This document shows, piece by piece, positions 1 through 6,607 of a stretch of DNA of 12,390 bases (its first letter is position 1; each line of letters begins with the position of its first letter). The notes beneath the pieces are model-generated. The model was not told where the DNA came from. It ran no database searches and saw nothing but the letters and a program-made list of their open reading frames with translations. The stretch comes from Desulfuromonadales bacterium (lineage in GTDB: Bacteria; Desulfobacterota; Desulfuromonadia; Desulfuromonadales; BM103), in assembly GCA_030640215.1 (NCBI GenBank), contig DAOWJU010000029.1, positions 1 to 12,390 of the forward strand. Reading direction: 5' to 3'. Made by a program: the position numbers and the translations under genes.

Positions 1-2
1 AA

Positions 3-371
3 CGTGGAGAGAACTTTGGTGATGATCAGGAATTCCAGGTTGATTCCATCGAGGGTAATCTTTTGAAAGTACGCCATTCTGGCCGTGACGGCCTCGTCGA
101 GATACCGTTGATTGATCAGCAGAAGTTGAATGCCTCTGCCAGTGCTCCGGTGCACATTGAGCCAGCAGCGAAAGCCCCAAGTCAACCAGGTCAACCAGGT
201 CAACGAACTTTTACGCCGAAACGAAGAATGTTGCGACCTGCGGCACCTCAGAAAACTGAGAATCCCTTTCAAAAACCGCTTGAAAAAAATAGTCCCGAAG
301 AAGAGCAGAAAGCTGAATTCCCTGCTGCAGGGGATGCTTTGGAGGAAAAAGTCAATGGCACGAACCAATAA
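3..371 (+). CDS. C-terminal part of an unidentified protein of the secretion/pilus operon (5' truncated)
   Basis: This frame is open from the first bases of the window and ends at TAA 369-371, so the visible 122 residues are the tail of a longer protein; the TTG at 63 is in frame but is unlikely to be the real start. The first ~45 residues look folded (FQVDSIEGNLLKVRHSGRDG). The rest is a proline-, glutamine- and charge-rich, probably disordered tail with a short SQPGQPGQ repeat. No family is recognised from this part alone. The gene overlaps the start of the secretin gene by 17 bases, which indicates translational coupling. That position suggests an inner-membrane or periplasmic assembly component such as a GspC- or PilP/PilO-like protein, but this is inference from context only. 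Confidence 0.7.
   Translation, partial: RGENFGDDQEFQVDSIEGNLLKVRHSGRDGLVEIPLIDQQKLNASASAPVHIEPAAKAPSQPGQPGQRTFTPKRRMLRPAAPQKTENPFQKPLEKNSPEEEQKAEFPAAGDALEEKVNGTNQ
181..204 (+). repeat. 9-base tandem repeat (about 2.7 copies) in the proline-rich tail
   Basis: The unit gtcaaccag occurs at 181-189 and 190-198 and is followed by a partial copy, gtcaac. It encodes the repeated Gln-Pro-Gly of the disordered tail. It is in frame, so copy-number change would only lengthen or shorten the linker. Confidence 0.7.
341..345 (+). promoter_or_regulatory. Ribosome binding site that fixes the secretin start
   Basis: GGAGG lies 9 bases upstream of ATG 355. It selects the start that gives a lipoprotein signal sequence over the longer open frame beginning at GTG or other codons further upstream. 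The site lies inside the preceding gene, as expected for coupled genes. Confidence 0.75.
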
Positions 372-2877
372 GATCCGTTTTGTCGGGTGGGTCATCCTGC
401 TCATTACTGCTCTTTGGCTGGGTGGTTGTACCACCTCCATGGAAGCCCGTTCGGCTTTTGAAGAAGCTGAGCAGTTTGCTGCCGAAGACAATTATGACCA
501 GGCGGTTGAAAAGTACTTCGAAGCCCATGAATTGGAGCCCAGCAGCAAGGTCTATAAATTAAAAATGATCTCTTCTCGAACCCGTGCCGCTGGTCATCAT
601 GTCCAGCAAGCGCGCAAACTTGCAAAAGAGGGTAAGCTTACACAATCAGTCGCACAGTATCGGCTCGCACTTGGCTTTGATCCGAGTATTGAAATTGCGG
701 CGCAAGAGCGGGATAATTTGCTTAAATTGATCAATGCACAGACGCTTGCTGAAGAAGGAGCGAACTTTTATGGCCAGAAAAAATTAAACCTTGCGGAAAA
801 AGCGATCAATGAAGCCCTTAAACTGGATGCCAATAATGCGCGCGCTCTGGCAATTAAGGACTTGATTGATCGCGACCTGCGTACGGTTTCTATGGACGGA
901 ATTGAGTTGGATATTGCTTCAACCGAACCCATCACTTTGAGCTTCAAGGATGCCAATATCAAAGAAGTTTTCGGGGTTCTCTCTCAGCTGAGTGGCCTCA
1001 ATTTTATTTTCGATGAAGAAATTCGTAGCCAATCGATTTCTGTCCTTTTGGAAAAAGCCAGCTTTGCTCAAGCGATGGAATTGATCCTGCAGATGAATGG
1101 CCTGAACAAGAAAGTCTTGAACAGTAAGACGCTCATTATTTATCCGCAGAGCAGAGAGAAATCCAAACAGTATGAAGATCAGATTATTCAAACTTTTTAC
1201 CTCTCACATATTGATGCCAAGAAGGCTGTGAATCTGCTGCGTACCATGCTGCAACTGCGTAAAATTTATGTGCACGAAGAACGCAATGCCATCGTTATTC
1301 GTGATAAACCGCAAGTTATCAAGCTTGCTGAACAGATTTTGGCTGCTGCGGATCGTGAAAACTCGGAAGTCCTGTTTGCGCTGGAGATTGTCAGTGTCGC
1401 CGATGCAGACATCCTGGATTTCGGCCCGGAATTATCGACATATGGAGTGGGGTTGGGCTTTTCAAACCCCGGGTCAAAGTCAATCCTTGATAGTACCCTC
1501 GGATCTGGTGGTAGCAATGAGAACCTTGCGTCAAGTTTGAGTAACTTACAGACGTTTTTTACGGTGCCAACGGCGTCATTTGAATTCAAAAAAGCATTGG
1601 CGAGCTCAGAAGTCCTGGCAAGTCCCAAGATTCGGGTGAGAAACAGAGAGAAAGCCAAGGTTCATATCGGCACGCGAGAACCGGTTATAACCAGCACAGT
1701 CACAGACACCTCAACAACAGCGAATGTTCAATATATAGATGTCGGCGTGAAAGTCGACATAGAGCCGATTATTCAGTTAGACAATACGATTGAAGTTAAA
1801 CTGTCTCTTGAGGTAAGTCGGGTGATCTCGGAGGTTGAAATCTCCGGGACACGTGCGTTGACTATTCAGACCACAAATGCTCAAACTGTGCTCACTGTAA
1901 AAGATGGCGTGCAAACCATCCTTGGTGGACTGTTTGAACAATCAACCAAAGACTCTACCACCACAATTCCTTTCCTCGGAGAAATCCCGTTTCTTGGTTC
2001 CTTGTTCAGCAGTTACTCAAGCGAGGATATAAAGCGTGAGATTCTTCTTTCAATTACCCCGTATATTATCAGGCAGGTGGATGTCCCTGATGCCGATGTC
2101 GCGACGATCTGGTCTGGTGGCGAAGACAACTTGAAAAACGGTCCAAATTTCGGAGCTTTCGCGCAACCACTGATGAGTGAGATAGAAGCCACCAAGCTGC
2201 AGATGGCACCTGCTGTTAAGCCGCTGGCGATTGAAACGCCTGGTGCGGAACTAGGTGTTGATGTTGATATTGATATGCTCTCTCCGATTGAAGAAGCTGC
2301 CGTTGTCGAACCTGCGGTTGAAGAATCTTCGGTGGTTGCCGAGCAAGTAGAGACCGCTCTACCTGTTGAAGAAGCTGTGCCTGCTGAAGAAGCTGTGCCA
2401 GTAGAAATAATAGAGGAGCTAGAGGAACTCGGTGTTCCCGTCGTGCTTGAAATACCAAAGAAGGGCCCGACCGTCATCAATTTTGATGGGCCAGGACAAG
2501 TTGAGCAGGGCAAGGAGTTTACTGTCGTTGTGCGGGTTAGTGATGCCAAAAAACTCTACAGCGCGCCGCTCTTTGTCAGTTATGACCCGGCCCTTCTCGA
2601 ACTGGTGAATATTAACGAAGGGACTTTCCTCAAGCAGGGTGATCAGTCAACGGTCTTTTCCAGCAGTCCCAACCGTACGACAGGGCAGGTGATTGTCGGT
2701 TATAAACAGGGGGCTGGTGGTAAGGGCGCGTCCGGATCGGGGGACTTGTTTCACCTGAATTTCAAACCGATTGCCACTGGATTGGCCAAGCTTGAAATCA
2801 ACCGGATCAATTTCCGTAATCCGGCAGGAGTCCGGCTTCAGGTTGTCCCTGAGGCGGTCGTAATCGAAGTCCGTTGA
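355..2877 (+). CDS. Lipid-anchored TPR-secretin with C-terminal cohesin-like domain (GspD/PilQ superfamily)
   Basis: This 840-residue protein is predicted to form the outer-membrane channel of an atypical type II secretion or pilus-like system. The N-terminus is a lipoprotein signal with lipobox LGGC, lipidated at C25. Residues ~30-175 are helical TPR-like repeats. Residues ~190-265 resemble an STN/N0 domain (LSFKDANIKEVFGVLSQLSG) and ~278-335 a single N1-type secretin subdomain. The secretin beta-domain spans ~400-575, with ALASSEVLASPKIRVRN and the hallmark VQTILGGLFE followed by IPFLGEIPFLGSLF. A Glu/Pro/Val/Ala-rich linker (~640-702) leads to a cohesin-like beta-sandwich at ~704-840 (VEQGKEFTVVVRVSDAKKLY, then YDPALLELV). 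The N-domain set is shorter than in classical GspD (N0-N3). Start ATG 355 has a GGAGG site and gives the signal sequence. Two pseudopilin genes follow directly. The secretin assignment is firm; the cohesin assignment is likely; the exported substrate is unknown. Confidence 0.9.
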   Translation: MARTNKIRFVGWVILLITALWLGGCTTSMEARSAFEEAEQFAAEDNYDQAVEKYFEAHELEPSSKVYKLKMISSRTRAAGHHVQQARKLAKEGKLTQSVAQYRLALGFDPSIEIAAQERDNLLKLINAQTLAEEGANFYGQKKLNLAEKAINEALKLDANNARALAIKDLIDRDLRTVSMDGIELDIASTEPITLSFKDANIKEVFGVLSQLSGLNFIFDEEIRSQSISVLLEKASFAQAMELILQMNGLNKKVLNSKTLIIYPQSREKSKQYEDQIIQTFYLSHIDAKKAVNLLRTMLQLRKIYVHEERNAIVIRDKPQVIKLAEQILAAADRENSEVLFALEIVSVADADILDFGPELSTYGVGLGFSNPGSKSILDSTLGSGGSNENLASSLSNLQTFFTVPTASFEFKKALASSEVLASPKIRVRNREKAKVHIGTREPVITSTVTDTSTTANVQYIDVGVKVDIEPIIQLDNTIEVKLSLEVSRVISEVEISGTRALTIQTTNAQTVLTVKDGVQTILGGLFEQSTKDSTTTIPFLGEIPFLGSLFSSYSSEDIKREILLSITPYIIRQVDVPDADVATIWSGGEDNLKNGPNFGAFAQPLMSEIEATKLQMAPAVKPLAIETPGAELGVDVDIDMLSPIEEAAVVEPAVEESSVVAEQVETALPVEEAVPAEEAVPVEIIEELEELGVPVVLEIPKKGPTVINFDGPGQVEQGKEFTVVVRVSDAKKLYSAPLFVSYDPALLELVNINEGTFLKQGDQSTVFSSSPNRTTGQVIVGYKQGAGGKGASGSGDLFHLNFKPIATGLAKLEINRINFRNPAGVRLQVVPEAVVIEVR
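2362..2397 (+). repeat. 18-base in-frame tandem duplication in the secretin linker
   Basis: Two adjacent 18-base units, cctgttgaagaagctgtg and cctgctgaagaagctgtg, differ at one base and encode PVEEAV-PAEEAV (residues 670-681 of the secretin). Related degenerate copies flank them (IEEAAV upstream, PVEII downstream). They lie in the acidic linker between the channel domain and the cohesin-like domain, so changes in repeat number would alter only the tether length. Confidence 0.75.
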
Positions 2878-2891
2878 GGTTGTCGCTTTAC

Positions 2892-3371
2892 ATGTCGAAG
2901 TCTGAGGGACAGCGAGGCCTGACTCTCCTGGAGATGATCTTGGCCATGGCCATTCTGGCTGTACTCGCCACAGTGATTATCCCTATGGCGGAAGTGACGG
3001 CGTCGCGTAGTAAGGAGCTGGATCTGCAACGCTCCCTGCGGGATATTCGCACCGCGATCGATAATTATAAAGCAGATTTTGACAAGGCCGTTGAAGAAAA
3101 GAAGATTATTGCGGCGATCAATGAGACCGGTTATCCGAAAGAGCTTGAAGTATTGATCGAAGGTAGTGACTGGGGAGGTCTTTATCCCTATAAACGCAAA
3201 TACCTGAGGCGTTTGCCGAAGGACCCTTTTGATGAGTATGACGAAGGTTGGGGGCTGCGCTCATATAAGGATGATCCGGATTCAACCTTCTACAGCGGCG
3301 ACGATATCTACGATGTCTATTCCCAGAGTTCGCGCTTGGCTCTGGACGGTACACCTTACAATACCTGGTGA
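2892..3371 (+). CDS. GspG-like pseudopilin 1 (type II secretion/type IV pilin family)
   Basis: This 159-residue protein starts with a type III (prepilin) signal. A short basic leader ends at G9, and the mature protein begins with LTLLEM, with Glu at +5 (E14) and a hydrophobic helix to about residue 33 (ILAMAILAVLATVIIPMAE). Prepilin peptidase should cleave after G9. The C-terminal half carries GspG-like features: a RLPKDPF motif, Asp-rich loops that could bind calcium, and the ending LALDGTPYNTW. Mature position 1 is Leu rather than the usual Phe. ATG 2892 was chosen because the preceding TTG codons at 2874 and 2880 only lengthen the leader and a GAGGT element lies 11 bases upstream of the ATG. 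The gene follows the secretin stop by 14 bases. Family assignment is firm; whether it is the major or a minor pseudopilin cannot be read from the sequence. Confidence 0.88.
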   Translation: MSKSEGQRGLTLLEMILAMAILAVLATVIIPMAEVTASRSKELDLQRSLRDIRTAIDNYKADFDKAVEEKKIIAAINETGYPKELEVLIEGSDWGGLYPYKRKYLRRLPKDPFDEYDEGWGLRSYKDDPDSTFYSGDDIYDVYSQSSRLALDGTPYNTW

Positions 3372-3376
3372 AGTCT

Positions 3377-3805
3377 ATGATTTTGACAGATAAAAAATCG
3401 AGTTTGCATGGCAATAAAACCCGGCAGAGGGGATTTACCCTGATCGAACTGCTGATTGTCATGACCATTATCAGTATCCTGGCCACCATCGTGGTGCCGA
3501 ATTATCAGCGCAACCTGATCAGGGCTCGCGAGGCGGTGCTGATGGAAGACCTTTACCAGATGCGCCGTGCCATCGATGCTTATTTTGCCGACCATATCAG
3601 TTATCCAGAGTCGCTGGATGACCTTGTTGACAACAAATATATTCGTGACATCCCCCGTGACCCCTTCACCAAGGCCAACGATACTTGGGAAGAAGTCCCG
3701 CCGACTCCATCTCTTGAAGGGGAACTTGCCGAGGGCGGTCTGGAGAACGTTTACAGCGGCAGCGATTTGGTCGGCCTGAACGGTGTTCCCTACCGGGACT
3801 GGTAG
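3377..3805 (+). CDS. GspG-like pseudopilin 2 (type II secretion/type IV pilin family)
   Basis: This 142-residue protein has a longer leader ending RQRG (G19) followed by the classic FTLIELLIVMTIISILATIV segment, with Glu at +5 (E24). The C-terminal region matches the previous gene in layout: DIPRDPF, a variable loop, YSGSDLVGLNG and the ending VPYRDW. It is therefore a diverged tandem paralogue. A GTG at 3368 overlaps the upstream stop and would give 145 residues. ATG 3377 is preferred because GGTGA sits 5 bases upstream, but the choice is not certain. An adjacent GspG-like pair beside a secretin resembles the locus containing oxpG in Geobacter sulfurreducens, which I recall being linked to secretion needed for Fe(III) oxide reduction. 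Extending that function here is inference. Confidence 0.88.
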   Translation: MILTDKKSSLHGNKTRQRGFTLIELLIVMTIISILATIVVPNYQRNLIRAREAVLMEDLYQMRRAIDAYFADHISYPESLDDLVDNKYIRDIPRDPFTKANDTWEEVPPTPSLEGELAEGGLENVYSGSDLVGLNGVPYRDW

Positions 3806-3815
3806 AAAACTGCAT

Positions 3816-4517
3816 ATGATCCAGCTTTTCAATGTCAGCAAAGCCTACCAGCGTGATCAGAACGCCCTGAGCGATGTCACCCTTAAAGTAGAGAAGGGTG
3901 AATTCGTCTACCTGACCGGGCCGTCTGGAGCTGGCAAATCGACCCTGCTCAAATTACTCTATTGCGCAGAACGGCCAACGCGTGGCCAGATTCTGGTCAA
4001 TGGTCGTAACATTACCCGCTTTGGACCTGCGCGCATTCCTTATCTGCGCCGCAATCTCGGCATTATCTTTCAAGATTTCAAATTGTTGAAACGGCGCACT
4101 ATCTTCGAGAACGTTGCCTTCCCTCTCGAAATTCAGGGATACAAACGTTTTGAAATTAGCAAAAAAGTCTATCAGGCCCTCAAGAATGTTGGTCTTGAGC
4201 ATCGTCTGAGCCATCACCCCTTACAGCTTTCCGGTGGCGAACAACAACGGGTTGCCGTGGCGCGAGCCCTGGTGGTTGATCCGTTGATTCTGCTGGCTGA
4301 CGAGCCGACTGGTAATCTCGACCCGGAAGTGACTCTGGATATTATGGAGCTGTTTAAAAATGCCAATGCGCGTGGTACTACGATTATCATGGCGACCCAT
4401 GACCGTGGTCTGATCCGCCAGTTCCCACGGCGGATTGTTTCGCTGGATGCCGGCAGTCTAGCTATGGATGATCTGCCTCTTTTCAAGGGAACTGCCGATA
4501 TGGCAGGACAGTTCTGA
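3816..4517 (+). CDS. ftsE: Cell division ATP-binding protein FtsE
   Basis: This is a 233-residue ABC ATPase with every motif in place: Walker A GPSGAGKST (35-43), Q-loop FQDFKLL (85-91), signature LSGGEQQRVAVARA (138-151), Walker B ILLADEPTGNLD (158-169) and H-loop ATHDR (193-197). The FtsE type is supported by length and by the adjacent ftsX. FtsE hydrolyses ATP in the cytoplasm and, through FtsX, triggers conformational change in a periplasmic partner that controls septal wall hydrolysis. ATG 3816 was chosen because the in-frame TTG at 3783 lies inside the upstream gene and adds a tail not seen in the family. The gene starts 10 bases after the second pseudopilin, with no visible promoter between, and its stop overlaps the ftsX start by one base (TGATG). 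Confidence 0.95.
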   Translation: MIQLFNVSKAYQRDQNALSDVTLKVEKGEFVYLTGPSGAGKSTLLKLLYCAERPTRGQILVNGRNITRFGPARIPYLRRNLGIIFQDFKLLKRRTIFENVAFPLEIQGYKRFEISKKVYQALKNVGLEHRLSHHPLQLSGGEQQRVAVARALVVDPLILLADEPTGNLDPEVTLDIMELFKNANARGTTIIMATHDRGLIRQFPRRIVSLDAGSLAMDDLPLFKGTADMAGQF

Positions 4518-5422
4518 TGATCTTGCGCGCCGGTTATTTCCTGAAACGTGCTCTGCGCAATATGCGGCAAAGCCCGGTGTTGAGCCTGGCGTCTATTGGC
4601 ACAGTTGCCGTTGCCCTGGCCCTGCTTGCGTTCTTTGCTATCGCAGTGCTGAACGTTCAGCAATTGACCGCTTCCTGGAACGAGAACCTGGCGATTGTCG
4701 CCTACCTCGATGATGTTCCGGAGGAGAAGATCATCAAGGGCTGGATCAAGGATGTTGAAAGCTATCCCGAGGTCGCAAAGGTCAACTTTATCTCCCGCAA
4801 GGCCGCCTTTGCACGGTTCGCTGAACGTCTGGGTGATGATGCTGATCTGATCGAAGGGCTTGGTGCCGATGTCTTGCCCGCATCGCTGGAAATTTCACTT
4901 GCCGACGATTGGCACAGTGAATCAGCGCTTGCCACTGTTGTTGAACGATTGCGCAAGGACCACCGCTTCGATGACCTGCAATATGGTCAGGGCTGGCTGG
5001 AGAAACTGGAAGCTTTTCTGCTTCTGTTGAGAGTCTCTGGCTCAGCGCTTGGAGGTTTTCTGGTTTTCGCGGCCCTGGTGATTGTTGCCAACACGATCAA
5101 ACTGACACTTTATGCTCGACAAGATGAACTCGAAGCCATGGCTATGGTCGGCGGCACTTCACTCTTCATTAAACTGCCATACCTGGTTGAAGGGGCTCTA
5201 CAAGGCCTGTTGGGTGGCGTGACCGCTCTGGGCTTGAGCTTTCTGGTTTTTCAGGTGATTCTACAAAAGAGTCTGGGTAGCCTGCTGTTGATTACCGGGA
5301 TCGACACAATCCACTTCTTGCCACCGGTTTGGCAGGGTCTGCTGGTTGCCGGTGGTGGTCTCATCGGGCTGTTGGGTAGCCTGTTTGCTTTACGTAAGTT
5401 TGTTCGTTTCGGATCATCATGA
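4517..5422 (+). CDS. ftsX: Cell division protein FtsX (permease-like)
   Basis: This 301-residue inner-membrane protein has the FtsX layout. It has a short basic cytoplasmic N-terminus, TM1 at ~21-46, a large periplasmic domain at ~47-172, then TM2 (~174-197), TM3 (~222-247) and TM4 (~272-292). The motif RQDELEAMAMVGGTSLFIKLP after TM2 is typical of FtsX. In characterised systems the periplasmic loop binds a coiled-coil regulator such as EnvC or PcsB/CwlO-type proteins. The next gene encodes exactly such a protein and overlaps ftsX by four bases (ATGA), which supports a physical FtsEX-EnvC complex here. The start overlaps the ftsE stop, consistent with coupled synthesis of both subunits. Confidence 0.94.
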   Translation: MILRAGYFLKRALRNMRQSPVLSLASIGTVAVALALLAFFAIAVLNVQQLTASWNENLAIVAYLDDVPEEKIIKGWIKDVESYPEVAKVNFISRKAAFARFAERLGDDADLIEGLGADVLPASLEISLADDWHSESALATVVERLRKDHRFDDLQYGQGWLEKLEAFLLLLRVSGSALGGFLVFAALVIVANTIKLTLYARQDELEAMAMVGGTSLFIKLPYLVEGALQGLLGGVTALGLSFLVFQVILQKSLGSLLLITGIDTIHFLPPVWQGLLVAGGGLIGLLGSLFALRKFVRFGSS

Positions 5423-6591
5423 AAATATTGCCGGGCATGATTGGTCGGGGGCTTTGCGGGCTGTTGCTGGTTTTTCTGCTTGTCCCAAGCTCTGCAGTTA
5501 CTGCCGCAGAGGCAGAATTGGATGCGAGTCGGCAACGTCTTGGTCAGATTCAACAGCAGATTGATGAAACTCTGAAGGGGTTGCGCGGTAAAAAAACCGA
5601 GAGTGGCGTACTGGCAGAAGCTCTTGAACGTCTCGAGGTGGAGACACGCCGAATCGAGCGTCTGACAAAAAGCAGCAATCAGCAGCTATCTGACCTTTCC
5701 GATCGTCTGAAAAAACAACGTCAGTCTCTCAAGAAGATCGAGGGACAAAAGCATGAAACGGAACAGCAGATCCGTCACCGTCTGGTCGTGCTCTATAAAA
5801 CTGGTGAAGTCGGGCTGATCAAAGCCTTGCTCTCTGAAACGGAAAGTCCGCGTGACATTGCTGAGAAATATGCATTTTTATCAAGAATGGTTCGTCATGA
5901 CCGTGAGTTGCTCGTCGTTTATCGTCAACAGGTTGAAGACCATCAAGTGGCAGTGAGCGAGCTTGAAGCTTTACGCAAGCAGCAGTCAAGCGTAGTGTCA
6001 CGTCGACGCAAGGAAGAAAAAACTCTGCAGAAGGCCAGAAAGAGTAAAAAAGTTCTCCTTGCAGAAGTGAAAAAAGATACGAAACTCCTCAACGCCATGC
6101 TTCGGGAATTGCGTGCCAAAGCGGCTCGACTCAATGAACTGGTCAAAACACTTGAAACGGAGCAAACGCAACCCTATACTGAAAACTTGAAGGGACTTTT
6201 GCCGCAAAAGGGACGTTTATTCTGGCCTGTCCCCGGTAAACTCAAAGTCGGATTTGGCACCAGTCGCCATGGTGACCTCGGCACTCTCATAGAGAGCCAC
6301 GGCTTTGATATTCAAGCTACTGTTGATACTCCTGTGCAGGCTGCAGCACAGGGTAAAGTCATCTTCGCCAATAGCCTGCGTGGTTATGGCAAGCTGATGA
6401 TTGTCGATCACGGCAGCAAATATTACACTCTTTACGCACATGTAGCGCGTTTTACCAAGCAGATCGGAGATTTCGTCGCGGCTGCTGAGGTGATTGCCTA
6501 CTCAGGATACGAAGGCCGCGACGCGGTTTATTTCGAGATCCGCCAGCGCGGGAAGCCTATTGATCCCGCCGACTGGTTAAAGCCACGTTAA
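5419..6591 (+). CDS. envC: EnvC-like coiled-coil protein with degenerate LytM (M23) domain
   Basis: This 390-residue protein has a signal peptide (about 1-30, ending VTAA), a long Gln/Glu/Lys/Arg-rich coiled coil (~32-250) and a C-terminal LytM/M23 domain (~265-390). The M23 fold is clear (GYGKLMIVDHGSKYYTLYAH), but the metal site is broken. Aligned to the canonical HxGxD, the first ligand is S293, although D297 is kept. The terminal HxH is replaced by A369-V370-Y371. Only the catalytic-loop H341 (YAH) remains. E. coli EnvC is likewise a degenerate LytM protein that activates amidases under FtsEX control, so a regulatory role is inferred rather than direct hydrolysis. The gene overlaps ftsX by four bases. 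No amidase gene lies in the window, so its target must be encoded elsewhere. Confidence 0.92.
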   Translation: MKILPGMIGRGLCGLLLVFLLVPSSAVTAAEAELDASRQRLGQIQQQIDETLKGLRGKKTESGVLAEALERLEVETRRIERLTKSSNQQLSDLSDRLKKQRQSLKKIEGQKHETEQQIRHRLVVLYKTGEVGLIKALLSETESPRDIAEKYAFLSRMVRHDRELLVVYRQQVEDHQVAVSELEALRKQQSSVVSRRRKEEKTLQKARKSKKVLLAEVKKDTKLLNAMLRELRAKAARLNELVKTLETEQTQPYTENLKGLLPQKGRLFWPVPGKLKVGFGTSRHGDLGTLIESHGFDIQATVDTPVQAAAQGKVIFANSLRGYGKLMIVDHGSKYYTLYAHVARFTKQIGDFVAAAEVIAYSGYEGRDAVYFEIRQRGKPIDPADWLKPR

Positions 6592-6597
6592 GATTCT

Positions 6598-6602
6598 GGA
6601 GG
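6598..6602 (+). promoter_or_regulatory. Ribosome binding site of ctpA
   Basis: GGAGG lies 5 bases upstream of ATG 6608, in the 16-base gap after envC. It is one of the clearest Shine-Dalgarno sites in the window and confirms the ctpA start. Confidence 0.75.
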
Positions 6603-6607
6603 CCAGT

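Noticed and set aside
1266..1658. A 130-codon open frame on the minus strand within the secretin gene
   Set aside because: It lies wholly antisense to conserved secretin sequence and shows no domain features.
2013..2549. A 178-codon open frame on the minus strand, rich in Ser and Thr
   Set aside because: It is the antisense of the secretin's end and its repetitive acidic linker. The low-complexity composition follows from Glu/Ala/Val codons on the plus strand, and no start signal or domain is visible.
355..3805. Complete classical type II secretion operon
   Set aside because: Only the secretin, two pseudopilins and an unidentified partial gene are in the window. The ATPase, platform protein and minor pseudopilins would have to lie upstream, and the secretin is atypical.
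3356..3841. A 161-codon open frame on the minus strand across pseudopilin 2
   Set aside because: It is antisense to a well-supported pseudopilin and to the ftsE start, with no recognisable family or ribosome site.
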